From Mesorhizobium loti (GTDB taxonomy: Bacteria; Pseudomonadota; Alphaproteobacteria; Rhizobiales; Rhizobiaceae): a stretch of DNA of 64,000 bases. Below, in pieces: positions 17,701-26,640 of this stretch (its first letter is position 1; each line of letters begins with the position of its first letter). The position numbers and the translations under genes were made by a program. The DNA is taken from positions 186,001-250,000 of the forward strand of contig AP017606.1 of assembly GCA_002356515.1 (NCBI GenBank), read 5' to 3'. The notes beneath the pieces are model-generated. The model saw only the letters and a list, made by a program, of their open reading frames with translations, was not told the DNA's origin and ran no database searches.

Positions 17701-17785
17701 TTCATCCGGCCGGGGTAGTGCGGGCAGGCGGAAGCAGCGGACCTGATCCGAGCCGAGACATGTTCTGTGCCGAGAACAGAAAAAA

Positions 17786-18205
17786 TCAATCCAGACGGTT
17801 GACGCGGCGGCCTTCGCTGCGCGCTTCGATGAAGGCGCTTGCGATCTTGATCATGAATGCCTTGCTAAAACGACCCAGGGGCTTGCTGTCGGATTCGATG
17901 TACCAGGAGCGTTCGGGAATATCGTAATTGTATTCGTCCACCACGATCCAGCAGCGTTTAAGATCGGTCAGACCGGCACGTCGGCACTCGATGGCGGAGA
18001 CTTCCAAACCGACCCGATCGGTGAGTGGTGGCTGGGTGGTTATCGCCAGGAGCGCCAGATGGGTCAGGCCGTCTCTTGCGCCGCGCACAGCGATGACCAC
18101 GCAGGTCGGCCGGCTTTTGCGGCCTTCCGTTTCGCCGCGCTCGTGTTGCCATGCCCAAAGATATGGGTAGGAGATCACCTGACCGGGCAGGAATCTACCG
18201 CTCAT
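17786..18205 (-). CDS. PemK/MazF-like toxin candidate
   Basis: 139 residues from the ATG at 18205, which overlaps the last codons of the upstream antitoxin. The beta-rich start FLPGQVISYPYLWAWQHERG, followed by EGRKSRPTCVVIAV and later HLALLAITTQPP, has the layout of PemK/MazF SH3-like barrels: a 'GxVxxYP' strand, an 'RPxxVI' strand and an 'aITt.P' strand. Such toxins are ribosome-dependent or free mRNA endonucleases. The C-terminal WIVVDEYNYDIPERSWYIES region is family-specific. Pairing with a Phd antitoxin rather than MazE is a known exchange. Catalytic residues cannot be fixed by eye, so the toxin identity is a structural guess supported by the gene pair. Confidence 0.65.
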   Translation of the reverse strand: MSGRFLPGQVISYPYLWAWQHERGETEGRKSRPTCVVIAVRGARDGLTHLALLAITTQPPLTDRVGLEVSAIECRRAGLTDLKRCWIVVDEYNYDIPERSWYIESDSKPLGRFSKAFMIKIASAFIEARSEGRRVNRLD

Positions 18206-18449
18206 CGTCGTATCCCTCCCCGCGCGCCAGTCGGTCAATCTCGGCGAAGAGTTCCGCGTGTTCCTCCGGCATCTCGGAGACGCGATATGCGTGGCGGGGA
18301 TCGCCGGTGCGCATCCGTTCGTAGTGCTCGTAACTCATCAACACGAACCGGGGTTTCCGGTGCTTGGTGAGAATAACGGGTTCGCGGCTGGCAACGTCCG
18401 TGACGTCGCCAACCTGCTTGTTGAGATCCCCCGTCGTGAACTGACGCAT
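18195..18449 (-). CDS. Phd/YefM-family antitoxin
   Basis: 84 residues from ATG 18449; the longer frame upstream is not credible. MRQFTTGDLNKQVGDVTDVA, then SREPVILTKHRKPRFVLMSY, then EHYERM is the complete Phd/YefM pattern: a DNA-binding N-terminal half, 'PVxITkhgkpraVLvs.eeYe', and an acidic toxin-neutralising tail. It starts MRQFTT as many plasmid 'Phd' proteins do. It is translated ahead of, and overlaps, the toxin-like gene. Antitoxins of this type repress the common promoter, expected in the AT-rich stretch 18450-18490. Confidence 0.88.
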   Translation of the reverse strand: MRQFTTGDLNKQVGDVTDVASREPVILTKHRKPRFVLMSYEHYERMRTGDPRHAYRVSEMPEEHAELFAEIDRLARGEGYDDER

Positions 18450-18723
18450 GGCTGGATTCCTTATCAATTTCCATATTATCCAGATTTCCCCGATTTGCAA
18501 GAAAATGGCGCCACATCCGGCTGACCTCCTCGCACCTGTCGGGATTATCGCCATCCGGCGTGAGCTGCGATGAATTGGAGCGCCGGCTGACCGACGGTCT
18601 CGCGGCTTTCGCGGAGCTTCTATGCTATCGGAAACTAGCAGGTGCGGAAACGACATTGATCAGCGGCGGATACCACCTTATTCATAGGGCTAGCACAGCA
18701 GTTCCCCTACCTAGCCGAGCAAC

Positions 18724-19320
18724 ATGAGTAGATACAAAGACTATCGCAAGCCCCGTCGGCATCGAGATGACGACGAGCCGCTTGCTCTTCCAGAAAGGGT
18801 TTTCGAGCCCAGCTTCTTTCAGCGGCCATCACCTGCGATTGCAGAGCCTTTAGACGCGCAGGTGAAGTGGTTCAACGCGGGCAAAGGATTTGGCTTCGTC
18901 AAGGTCTCAGATGGCAGGGAGGCCTATCTGCCGTTACGCGTGTTGGAGGGGATCGGAAGCCGCGATGTCGCGGCGGGAGCTCGTCTCAAAGTCACCTTGG
19001 AAGAAACGCGAAAGGGGCATCAGGTTGCGCAGGTGTTGGAGATCGGAGAAGTTAGCCCGACCGAGCCGACAAGTGCGGATGTCGATGAAGCATCCGTTGT
19101 GCTGGAGCCGCGGCTTGAAACCGCTGGTACTGTGAAGTGGTACAATCCTGACAAAGGCTTTGGCTTCATCGCTCCTGAAACAGGCGGCAAGGACGTCTTC
19201 GTTCACGCCAACCAGTTGTCCCGCGCCGGGCTCACCGTACTGGTAGAGGGACAGAAGGTGCTTTTCGAACACGGGCAAGGCAAAAAAGGCCCCGAGGCCC
19301 AGAGCATTCGCCTTGGTTAG
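18724..19320 (+). CDS. Double cold-shock-domain protein
   Basis: 198 residues with two CSDs. The first (residues ~40-100) reads QVKWFNAGKGFGFVKVSDGR, EAYLPLRVLE. The second (~135-197) reads GTVKWYNPDKGFGFIAPETG and KDVFVHANQL. Both keep RNP1 (KGFGFV / KGFGFI); only the second keeps a full RNP2 (VFVHA), as is usual for the longer alphaproteobacterial proteins. These bind single-stranded nucleic acids and act as RNA chaperones. It stands alone on the plus strand. The first 35 residues are charged and probably disordered. Confidence 0.92.
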   Translation: MSRYKDYRKPRRHRDDDEPLALPERVFEPSFFQRPSPAIAEPLDAQVKWFNAGKGFGFVKVSDGREAYLPLRVLEGIGSRDVAAGARLKVTLEETRKGHQVAQVLEIGEVSPTEPTSADVDEASVVLEPRLETAGTVKWYNPDKGFGFIAPETGGKDVFVHANQLSRAGLTVLVEGQKVLFEHGQGKKGPEAQSIRLG

Positions 19321-19673
19321 AGCGTTATAGCGGCGCCGGTCGATCGGTTGAGAGATGCCCCAGGTCAGGACAATTTTGCCAAAAGCTCGTCGGCCTCAGC
19401 TGGGCTAAGGCAGCACAGCCGGATCGGGTGCGATCGACCTAATCTCAGCCCGGCGGCCGTGAAAGGCTTACTGTGCTCTAGCAGCATTCAAGGAGCGGCT
19501 GACCGGCGACCAACGCATACTCTTAGAGGGGGTGGGGGTTACATGAAAGCGTCGGTCGCCGGCATTAGGCGGGCCGCGTCAACAATGACGCGAGGGGCGG
19601 ATTAGGCGTCGAGAGACGCCGTCGATAGGGATGCCAGATCATGGTAAAGAAGACGTTACCACCCGCGGGGCCG
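19321..19673. other. Intergenic, nothing recognised
   Basis: No frame here resembles a protein family on either strand. A GGGGGTGGGGGTTACATG stretch near 19540 is low complexity. Confidence 0.4.
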
Positions 19674-19937
19674 TCAGATTTGGGGACCTTCAATCGGGTT
19701 TTTTTGGTGTAGGGCCTGGTTGGCCGCGTTCAGCAGTTTACCAGTTGGCGTCTGCGTTGCCTGCCGGTGGCCATGCATATCGTAGACCCCTTGGTCGCCA
19801 ACCAGCCAAAGGCCGGGCTTTTCATCCTTACCCGGCGCCAGGCCGTAATGGGGATTGCGGTAGCCGCCGTTGGCGGCGGCATCCAGCTCGCCGCGCGCAA
19901 TGATAGCGCGCACCGCTGAAAGCGGGAACGTGAACAT
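19674..19937 (-). CDS. DUF3085 domain protein
   Basis: 87 residues, ATG 19937 preceded by CAGGAGAAAA. FPLSAVRAIIARGELDAAAN, then GGYRNPHYGLAPGKDEKPGL, then WLVGDQGVYDMHG follow the DUF3085 pattern (ending in 'vgDqGVYlms'). It is a short, uncharacterised protein of plasmids and ICEs. The last ~25 residues after the GVY motif do not look like the usual family ending, so the 3' end may have been replaced by a deletion or frameshift. The next gene upstream on the same strand (DUF1419) begins 755 bases away. Confidence 0.7.
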   Translation of the reverse strand: MFTFPLSAVRAIIARGELDAAANGGYRNPHYGLAPGKDEKPGLWLVGDQGVYDMHGHRQATQTPTGKLLNAANQALHQKNPIEGPQI

Positions 19938-20089
19938 GATTTTCTCCTGAGCTTGAGGGGACTTCGCCGTGATCGGTCAAGCGACGACAAAGCCCGGTGG
20001 GTGAATTTGGTAGTGGTCAGCATGCAGCCGGCGACGTTCGACGGAACGTCATAGGCAAATGCCGGACGCGATCGATCGCGAGCCGGGTA

Positions 20090-20692
20090 TCAAGCGCCAT
20101 TGTACGGCTTTCCCGTGCGGAGTTTGTCTTCGATTTCTTCATCGGTCAGATCTTCCAGGAGCTTCAGGATGGTGCCATGGCCGCCTGCATTGACGAGGAT
20201 AGTGCGCTTGCCGCGATGCTCGGCTGGCCAGGCGCTTGGGTCGGCGGAACCTGCGATGCCACGAAAATCGGGATGCGTGCCGGCCCAGATCGCCTCAAGC
20301 TTCTCTTCGCGCGTCCTGCTGTCAAGCAAATGATTCTCGTAAGCGATGATGGCTTCCCGCATCGCATCGGGGCTTTGGCGGTCGGAGAGGTCGCAAAACC
20401 CAGTGAACCATCGCCGCCGGCCGCGAATGGTGATTTCGAAGAAGACGCTGGTGATATAACCGGCCTTGAACTCCGACATTCCGAACATGCCGGCTCTGAG
20501 AAAGAGCGGCGGCAGCATGTCGAGCATGAAGTAATATGCACTTGCTTCGATCTCGAACCATTGGCAAGCATAGGCCTTGCCCGAAATACGATCCTCGGGC
20601 GGTGCGTCATGGTCGCGATTAAACAGTGCAATCATCTCTTCGCGTGTTGCGACATTCTCAAAAATCTTTCTGAAGGACGGGTGATCTGGCAT
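20090..20692 (-). CDS. DUF1419 domain protein
   Basis: 200 residues from ATG 20692, with AAGGAG eight bases upstream (an upstream in-frame ATG lacks one). It starts MPDHPSFRKIFENVATREEM. The core runs YACQWFEIEASAYYFMLDML, PPLFLRAGMFGMSEF, then SVFFEITIRGRRRWFTGFCD, the conserved DUF1419 block found on Agrobacterium and Rhizobium plasmids. The C-terminus ends LEDLTDEEIEDKLRTGKPYN. Function unknown; gene context (ParB-like, DUF3085, DUF932) is a conserved plasmid block. Confidence 0.85.
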   Translation of the reverse strand: MPDHPSFRKIFENVATREEMIALFNRDHDAPPEDRISGKAYACQWFEIEASAYYFMLDMLPPLFLRAGMFGMSEFKAGYITSVFFEITIRGRRRWFTGFCDLSDRQSPDAMREAIIAYENHLLDSRTREEKLEAIWAGTHPDFRGIAGSADPSAWPAEHRGKRTILVNAGGHGTILKLLEDLTDEEIEDKLRTGKPYNGA

Positions 20693-20858
20693 GGGATGCT
20701 CCTTTCGGGCATGGCGAAGGGGCCGTTCCAGCGGCGTTCGCATTCTTCATTGCGGCGGGGTATGCAGATCCGGCGGCTCAGGCGATGAGCAGCAGTCGGT
20801 TCAGCGATGAGGTGGGGGTGTAATCAGGAAGCCGAGACGTCCAGAAACTAACGAGGCT

Positions 20859-21248
20859 TCATGCTGCTCGCGACACGGCAGATCTCGGAGAACTTCCCAC
20901 GCCGCTGATTGCGTGAACGAGCGCTGCGAGCGCAGGAATGTCGTCGAGCAGAGTGAGATCGGCCAAGTGATTGGGGCCACCGGTGTAGTCCTGCCGACCC
21001 TTGCAGGTCCGGATCAGAATTCCGTGTCCAGACAAAAGACCGAACTGGCCAACCTGGATATAAACGCGGCGGTCATGCAGGGTTATTTCACCTGCGACAG
21101 CTATGCCTGCCTTGTTCGAACGCAGATCGTACGATCCGGCAGGCAGGTGCAGCTCTGCGGCAAGCTTCTTCAAACGCGAGCGCGCGGTTGAATGAAAGCG
21201 CCTCTTCTGTTGCTCGTCATAGGAGCAGCTTCTGTTCCAGTCGAACAT
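20859..21248 (-). CDS. Conserved plasmid protein, unknown function
   Basis: 129 residues from ATG 21248 (GGAG seven bases upstream; another ATG lies at 21260). It starts MFDWNRSCSYDEQQKRRFHS, with a basic N-terminal helix, then a beta-rich middle (SYDLRSNKAGIAVAGEITLH, DRRVYIQVGQ) and the conserved-looking GHGILIRTCKGRQDYTGGPN block. The protein ends in a helix. I recognise this only as a hypothetical protein accompanying DUF1419 genes. No catalytic motif is visible. Confidence 0.6.
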   Translation of the reverse strand: MFDWNRSCSYDEQQKRRFHSTARSRLKKLAAELHLPAGSYDLRSNKAGIAVAGEITLHDRRVYIQVGQFGLLSGHGILIRTCKGRQDYTGGPNHLADLTLLDDIPALAALVHAISGVGSSPRSAVSRAA

Positions 21249-21324
21249 GTCGATCTCCATGAAACGGAACGATCGCTTGCGCGACCCCGGGCCTGTCGTC
21301 AGTTGGTTCTATGCGGTGAAAGGG

Positions 21325-21802
21325 TCAGGCGGCCGTGCGGCCCTCGATGACATCGGCGCCCACCTCGTCGGCGGAGACCTGCTCGAGATAAGCCCGGCTG
21401 TACGAATTGCTACCGAGCCAGCGTTCGGCAGCCTCACGGTTCTCTGCGAGATGCAGGAGCTCCGGGCTGTCGCCGAGGTCCTGCAGAATGCGGACCATGC
21501 CGATTGCTGGACGCTCGACGATCTCAAAATGCAGGTCGCTCTCGACGGACCAGGTGCGCCGGACCGAGACGACGATAATGCCGCCCTGGCCGAAATCGCC
21601 TTCGTGCAGGGTGAAATAGGCCGGCGAGCTATAGGTTGCCCGCGATCGTGGCGGTTCCTTCCTGACCAGGCGGCCGGTGCCGTTGCGGCTTTCCCACGCG
21701 ACGACCTTTTTTTGTAAAGCGGGCTGGCGGCTTCGGGGTGAGGTCGGTGTATCGTACGAGGCTCCCCAATCGGGCAGAAGTGTAGATGATATGGGCTGAC
21801 AT
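21325..21802 (-). pseudogene. Frameshifted conserved plasmid protein
   Basis: From ATG 21802 the frame reads MSAHIIYTSARLGSLVRYTD, then LTPKPPARFTKK. It then leaves frame in a run of seven A and would end as nonsense. One base over, the sequence continues VVAWESRNGTGRLVRKEPPR, then GDFGQGGIIVVSVRRTW and the tail ending VGADVIEGRTAA. Removing one A joins the two parts into a coherent ~158-residue protein. The family is uncharacterised and shares the plasmid block with ParB-like genes. A real mutation, a sequencing error or slippage at the A-run are all possible. Confidence 0.6.
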
Positions 21803-21827
21803 GCGGATCTCTCCATGTTGGAAACCG

Positions 21828-21855
21828 AAAAAAGGCCCGGCGAAGATGCCGGGCC
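21828..21855 (-). terminator. Rho-independent terminator after ParB-like gene
   Basis: On the minus strand, arms 21848-21855 and 21834-21841 (GGCCCGGC/GCCGGGCC) form an 8-bp stem with a 6-base loop, followed by six T. It lies 21 bases beyond the ParB-like stop. Confidence 0.9.
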
Positions 21856-21876
21856 CGGTGCGGAGCGGGAGACCGA

Positions 21877-24033
21877 TTATTCGGCGGCCTGGAGGTGGTC
21901 AGCCTCGTCGCCGACGCCGACCGTGGACTCATCGGTGGATGGATCCGAATCGTCCGCGAGGAAGGCCGGCAATTCGGCGGCATCGCCTTCGCGGCCGGCA
22001 TCGTTCGGCTCATCGTCGGTGACGGTCACGCCGGCATCGGCAACCGCGTCGTCGACATCGAGACGCAGCGGCTCGGGCAGCCAGTTCGATCCTTCGAGAA
22101 GGCGAGCAGCCTCACGTGCCATCAAGTCCTTCTTCATGTGGTCGATCAGCTGCGCGGAATCCTCGCCGCTCGCTTCGCGCACCGCCTGGACGATCCGGGC
22201 CTTGGTGACGCGGCCGAGATAGTTCTCGACGGTGGGCTCCCAGCCGGCCGTGACCATGTCGAACTGAAGCGTGGCCGCGACTGCATCGGCATGGGCAAGC
22301 GCGCCAGGGCGCCTGTTCCAGGGCTCGACGACTGCGTTGAGCGAGAGTGACGCGCAGTGCGCGAACAGCGCCTTGCGGCTTGCTTCATCGAGACCGAGCA
22401 GGAAATCCCATAGCTTGTCGCTGTCGGGCATATCCCTGTCCCAGGCCTCGTGCCGCTCGGCAATTTCCTTCGCCCACTGGGTCTCGGCCAGGTCTTGTAC
22501 CTGGCCGAAACTGTTGCTTGTCAGGCTGATCTCGAGGCAGCTGTCCTTGGCGAACCTGAAGAACACCTGCAGCACGAGTGCATGGAGCACTGCGACGAAG
22601 GCGATGTCGACGTCGCTGGCGAGTGCGTTGCGCAGCGCGAGCGTCTTTTGCGCGGTGAGATCGAAGACGAGGCGATCGGGCAGTGGCTTTATGCCTTCAT
22701 CCTCGGGTTCTTCCGCACCGTCGGATGTACCGTTCACGGAGCGACCGTTGACAACTACGCCATTGCCGCTGTCAATCTCGGACAGTGACGCCTCGCGATC
22801 CTCGCCGTCGCCCTCTTCGTCGTCATCGTTTGTCTCGACCCGCGGTTCGTCCTCGGGACGGACAAAGCCGGGTTCGATCTGCAACTGGCCGTTGGCGCCG
22901 AGCGTGACAAACGCTCCGGCGATAGTCTTGTGCGTCGGATCGAAGACATGGGGACGATCGCTGAAGCCGTCGAGTTCAGCGCCGAGCTGATCGAGCTTGT
23001 CCTCGATCTCCTGGTCGGCCTCCTCCATCTCGGCATACCTGGCGTCGAGCGCATCATACTCGGCCTTCACCGCATCGTAGCGAGCGGTCTCCTCGGCGCT
23101 CATCTGAGGCTGTTCGGCATAGACGCGCCGCATGCCGGCAGTGTGGCCATAGGGGAAGCTGATCGCCGCCTCGGCCCACTTCCAGCCGTCGGCGCGAACG
23201 GCCTCGGCGTCCAGCTTGAGCTTATCGAAGACCAGCTGCTCAAGAAGAGCTGCATCCTGGAACCAGCCGCCAGAATCCTGCTCGAACAGATCGCGCAGGA
23301 CAACGCCGCCCGCAGCTTCATAGGCCTCCGTGCCGACATAGACCGCCCGGCGATCGTCGGCACGAACCGTCGTCTCCGTCAGCAAGCGCCTGATGTAGTA
23401 CGGCTCCTGCACGCTCGAGTTGTTGGAGACGCGCTCCCAGACCTGCTCCTGACGTGCATGGTCGTCGGAGATCGAAAACGCCATGATTTGGTCGAGACGG
23501 ATTTCGTCCTGTTCGTAGAGCCCGAGCAGCTTTGGCGAGACCGAGGCGAGTTTCAGCCGCTGCTTAACAGTCGCCGCCGACACGAAGAAACGGGCGGCGA
23601 TCTCCTCGACGTCAAGACCCTGCTCTTTCAGAGTCTTGAATGCGCGGAACTGGTCGAGCGGATGCAGGTTTTCGCGATGCACGTTCTCGGCCAGCGAGTC
23701 CTCTTCGGCCGATGTTGTTCCGCTGCGGTTGACAATGCAGGGGATCGGTTCGTTCTTTGCCAGACGTTTCTGCTTGACGAGAATGCCGAGCGCCAGATAG
23801 CGACGGCCGCCGGCGGGCACTTCGAAGGTGCCGGTCTCGTCTCCGTTCCCGTCAAGTACGGGACGAACGTTCAGGCTCTGCAGGAGCTTGCGCCGGCCGA
23901 TGTCTTCGGCGAGTTGCTCGATCGTGACGCCGTCCTTTACCCGGCGCACATTCTCCTGCGACAACACAAGTTTGTCGTAGGCGATATTCTCAGAGGGGTT
24001 CATTGCGATCTTCTGTATGGCGCTTTTTGCCAT
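21877..24033 (-). CDS. Large ParB/Spo0J-family protein (nuclease-domain subgroup)
   Basis: 718 residues from ATG 24033 (an in-frame ATG 15 bases upstream is also possible). Residues ~10-110 are the ParB N-terminal CTPase domain: VEVPAGGRRYLALGIL-type block (seen as FEVPAGGRRYLAL), then SLAENVHRENLHPLDQFRAF. A helix-turn-helix follows (EEIAARFFVSAATVKQRLKL). The C-terminal ~480 residues are acidic and specific to plasmid 'ParB-like' proteins. These are distinct from RepB partition proteins and are thought to act in plasmid transfer or gene regulation. Its own terminator follows. It is cotranscribed neither with repABC nor with a ParA gene. Confidence 0.88.
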   Translation of the reverse strand: MAKSAIQKIAMNPSENIAYDKLVLSQENVRRVKDGVTIEQLAEDIGRRKLLQSLNVRPVLDGNGDETGTFEVPAGGRRYLALGILVKQKRLAKNEPIPCIVNRSGTTSAEEDSLAENVHRENLHPLDQFRAFKTLKEQGLDVEEIAARFFVSAATVKQRLKLASVSPKLLGLYEQDEIRLDQIMAFSISDDHARQEQVWERVSNNSSVQEPYYIRRLLTETTVRADDRRAVYVGTEAYEAAGGVVLRDLFEQDSGGWFQDAALLEQLVFDKLKLDAEAVRADGWKWAEAAISFPYGHTAGMRRVYAEQPQMSAEETARYDAVKAEYDALDARYAEMEEADQEIEDKLDQLGAELDGFSDRPHVFDPTHKTIAGAFVTLGANGQLQIEPGFVRPEDEPRVETNDDDEEGDGEDREASLSEIDSGNGVVVNGRSVNGTSDGAEEPEDEGIKPLPDRLVFDLTAQKTLALRNALASDVDIAFVAVLHALVLQVFFRFAKDSCLEISLTSNSFGQVQDLAETQWAKEIAERHEAWDRDMPDSDKLWDFLLGLDEASRKALFAHCASLSLNAVVEPWNRRPGALAHADAVAATLQFDMVTAGWEPTVENYLGRVTKARIVQAVREASGEDSAQLIDHMKKDLMAREAARLLEGSNWLPEPLRLDVDDAVADAGVTVTDDEPNDAGREGDAAELPAFLADDSDPSTDESTVGVGDEADHLQAAE

Positions 24034-24178
24034 GGTCAGGGTCTCCATGACGGGCGGCTCGGGGCCTCTCCCCGAACCTCCAAACCCGTCAGGAACCCTC
24101 CCGTCCGCACTCTGCCTCTCGCGATGCCGCGCCGGCGCAGGCCGGCGGCCTCAACGCGGTTCGGCGACATCGACCCGG

Positions 24179-24739
24179 TCAGCCTTGCGCAGAGCCTCGA
24201 TCGTGCTGGCAGCAGCGCAGTCGCTCGAGGTCTGCGGCTGCGTTGCCTGTGAGCCGGTCGAGGATCCGGAGATACGCTTCCTCGTCCGCGCCGCTCCAGT
24301 TCGACATGCGGCGATTGTAGCGATGCATTTTCGGGCGCGAGCTGATCGTCTCTGTCTCGGCACGATCGCGCAGAGAGTTCGAGCTCGTAAAGATTGTGGC
24401 GCGTGTCCCGCTTCCATGCGCGGCTTCGGCATAGGCGGAGAGCGGGTACACGGCGGTGAAGAGGATGTCGCGCTCGATATGCATACCGAACGGCAGGCTG
24501 AGCGAGGCGAGTTCTTCGAGACTGAACGATCCAATCTCCGGGAAGCCAAGATCCGCGAGGCCAAAGCAAGTGTCGTTGTCCGCATCGAGTTCGGTAGCGA
24601 GCCAGGTGCCGATACCGACCGGATTGAAGAACTTGACCACTGGAACGTGGTCGGCACCGGGCTGGCGGCCATTAGCGAGAAGCTGATCGCGCTGACCAGG
24701 CGTCAGCAAGGGCATTGGGGTTTGGGCGGTTTCGTCCAT
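24179..24739 (-). CDS. DUF2958 domain protein
   Basis: 186 residues. PMPLLTPGQRDQLLANGRQP, VVKFFNPVGIGTWLATELD, then CFGLADLGFPEIGSFSLEEL, with LPFGMHIERDILF, is the full DUF2958 domain (about 115 residues). The remaining 70 residues, including SNWSGADEEAYLRILDRL, are an unusual extension; DUF2958 proteins normally end near residue 120-130. A readthrough or fusion with a small downstream gene is likely. The gene sits between DUF932 and ParB-like genes, a conserved plasmid arrangement. Function unknown. Confidence 0.85.
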   Translation of the reverse strand: MDETAQTPMPLLTPGQRDQLLANGRQPGADHVPVVKFFNPVGIGTWLATELDADNDTCFGLADLGFPEIGSFSLEELASLSLPFGMHIERDILFTAVYPLSAYAEAAHGSGTRATIFTSSNSLRDRAETETISSRPKMHRYNRRMSNWSGADEEAYLRILDRLTGNAAADLERLRCCQHDRGSAQG

Positions 24740-24802
24740 GGGTGGTGCTCCGTGACGGGCGGCCGAAAGCGAGCCCTTCGACCTCCTGACCCGTCACGAC
24801 GA

Positions 24803-24838
24803 AAGGCGCCGCCCTCTTGGCTGTGAGGACGGCGCCTT
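24803..24838 (-). terminator. Stem-loop between DUF932 and DUF2958 genes
   Basis: A 14-bp stem with one mismatch (arms 24803-24816 and 24825-24838) and an 8-base loop, followed on the minus strand by only TTTC. It is probably a weak terminator or processing hairpin after the DUF932 gene. Confidence 0.5.
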
Positions 24839-24897
24839 GGAGCGGCGAGCGTGGGAAATTCGCAGTGGGATGTGCAGGATCGCCGGCCAGGACAGGA

Positions 24898-26094
24898 TCA
24901 GTGGGTGAGGTCGAGGAGCTTCTTGGCCTTGCCCTCCATCTCGAGGCGCACGTCCTGATGCTGCTTGTCGCGAGCGACACGGGTGATGCCCTGAACGAAA
25001 TCGAACACCGATGCCGGCGGATGGCCTTCGTCGGTGAGCACGGCATCGATGATCTTCGTGGTTTCACCCTTGGAGAAGCCACGCTTGCGCAGGAAGGTGG
25101 TTCGGTCGTCATCGTCGCGAGCGACGATCCGCTCCCGCGCGGCTTTGATGCCGTTGATGAAGGGCATGGGTGAGGATTCGGCAAACTGGATCAGCGCCGG
25201 TTCCGCTTCGAGCGCGAAGCGGGAAGGAGCATATTTGGAATGCCGGATGGTTATTTCCTGGAAATCTTCCGCGCCCCAAATGTTCCTGTTTTGGCATACG
25301 GCGCGGAGGTAAAAGCTGGCTATGCCAAGCGTCCTGGCGCCGACTTCCGAGTTCCAACAGTAGAACCCGCGGAAGAACAGATCAGGTTCGCCGTTCGGCA
25401 GCTTTCCGGCCTCGATCGGGTTGAGGTCGTCGACGAGGAAGACGAAGACATCGCGGTCGGAGGCGTACAGCGTCGTGGTATCTTTCGAAACATCGACATG
25501 TGGGTTATAGATACCAGTATCCCATTGAAGGCATCCTGGCACCTTCCAGCGTGTATCTCCAGTGCCGTTACCTGCGATCTTCTGTACAGCCTCGATCAAG
25601 TCTTCATCGAATATTCTGCCGTAATCTGGCCCCGTCACGGCCCTGAGCTCGAGGCGGCCATTTTCGATTTCGAGCGTTTTGATCTGTTCGGCTGGTTGTG
25701 AGGTCAGGCCGTACTGCAGATTGATCGCTGCCAGCGGGGCCGGGAGCTGGCGCAGATAGGTGGCCGGCGCGCCGACCAGGCTGGCAAGTTGACCAAAACT
25801 CCAGTGTGTGGGCGCAACCGGTGCCTCCGCGTCTGGCAGCATGAGCGTGAGACGTTCCGCGTCGTTGCGACTGGCTTCGACGCGGATACGTTCGCTTTCG
25901 ACAATGCGCGTGCGGCTGCGCTGGGACCTGGCCCTCACCGAATTCCGGAGGTCGCTGAGGGACAGGTATCGCTCGTCGGCCGGGCGGTTGAACCATTCCG
26001 AAGACACGCGGCCGACACGCTGGCCGCGGCTCACATCGACCTTGTAGCCTGCCCGCGTGTTTCGCGTTGGCGATTGAATTTCCATCTGTGTCAT
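24898..26094 (-). CDS. DUF932 domain protein
   Basis: 398 residues from ATG 26094 (upstream in-frame ATG lies in GC-rich non-coding DNA). Residues ~75-330 hold the DUF932 signature: HWSFGQLASLVGAPATYLRQ, AVTGPDYGRIFDEDLIEAVQ, then LYASDRDVFVFLVDDLNPIE, FRGFYCWNSEVGARTLGIAS and the CQNRNIWG motif. Family members are phage and plasmid proteins of unknown biochemical function. The protein is full length. The gene is likely the first of a unit with DUF2958, separated by a hairpin. Confidence 0.9.
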   Translation of the reverse strand: MTQMEIQSPTRNTRAGYKVDVSRGQRVGRVSSEWFNRPADERYLSLSDLRNSVRARSQRSRTRIVESERIRVEASRNDAERLTLMLPDAEAPVAPTHWSFGQLASLVGAPATYLRQLPAPLAAINLQYGLTSQPAEQIKTLEIENGRLELRAVTGPDYGRIFDEDLIEAVQKIAGNGTGDTRWKVPGCLQWDTGIYNPHVDVSKDTTTLYASDRDVFVFLVDDLNPIEAGKLPNGEPDLFFRGFYCWNSEVGARTLGIASFYLRAVCQNRNIWGAEDFQEITIRHSKYAPSRFALEAEPALIQFAESSPMPFINGIKAARERIVARDDDDRTTFLRKRGFSKGETTKIIDAVLTDEGHPPASVFDFVQGITRVARDKQHQDVRLEMEGKAKKLLDLTH

Positions 26095-26230
26095 GGGTTT
26101 GCTCCGCGGCGGACGCCGGGAGCCTCTCTCCCGGACCTGCGACCGCCACCGCAACCCCCGCCTGCCCTCTTCCTCTGCTGGCCGCCCGCTGCGCTGGCGT
26201 CTCCGTCCAATTCACGGCCTGCCCGTCAAG

Positions 26231-26640
26231 GTCGAACCGGTGGATCTCGCGGGTATCGCCCTAAAGAGGCTTGGCCTGGTTGGGAAGGGCCATCAGCGCG
26301 ATGGGCGGCCGACGCAGGATGAACTCGACAGGCTCATCGGTCACTTCTATGCGAACCCTCGGCAAATTGCACCGGTTAGCCAAATCATACGTTTCGCCGT
26401 CGCAACCGCAATGCGCCAGGAGGAAATCTGCAAGATGCGTTGGTCCGACTTGGAATCTCGCACGCGGATGCTTCTCATCTGTGACCGGAAGGGCAAGGCG
26501 CAGCAATGACGATGATCGAATTTTCCTCTTCAATCATAGGTCAGTCGGTACCGCCTTCCGTCGAGGATGCGCTGACCTGGCCATCGATGACCTTCACTTT
26601 CATGATCTGCCGTTTGAACCGCGGCCCCGATCTCAGTCAA
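26231..26640 (+). pseudogene. Decayed phage-type tyrosine integrase
   Basis: The plus strand reads VDLAGIALKRLGLVGKGHQR, then RPTQDELDRLIGHFYANPRQ, FAVATAMRQEEICKMRWSDL and RTRMLLICDRKGKAQQ, then stop. This is the middle of a tyrosine recombinase, including the first catalytic Arg region (AMRQEEIC). After a deletion, a shifted frame gives NHRSVGTAFRRGCADLAIDD, then LHFHDLPFE, where functional enzymes have the HDLRHE motif. The third segment with the nucleophile Tyr is lost. It lies against the S8 protease gene, so it may mark the edge of an inserted block. Confidence 0.8.

Noticed and set aside
22930..24252. 440-codon plus-strand frame opposite the ParB-like gene
   Set aside because: Shadow of the GC-rich ParB-like frame; no motif.
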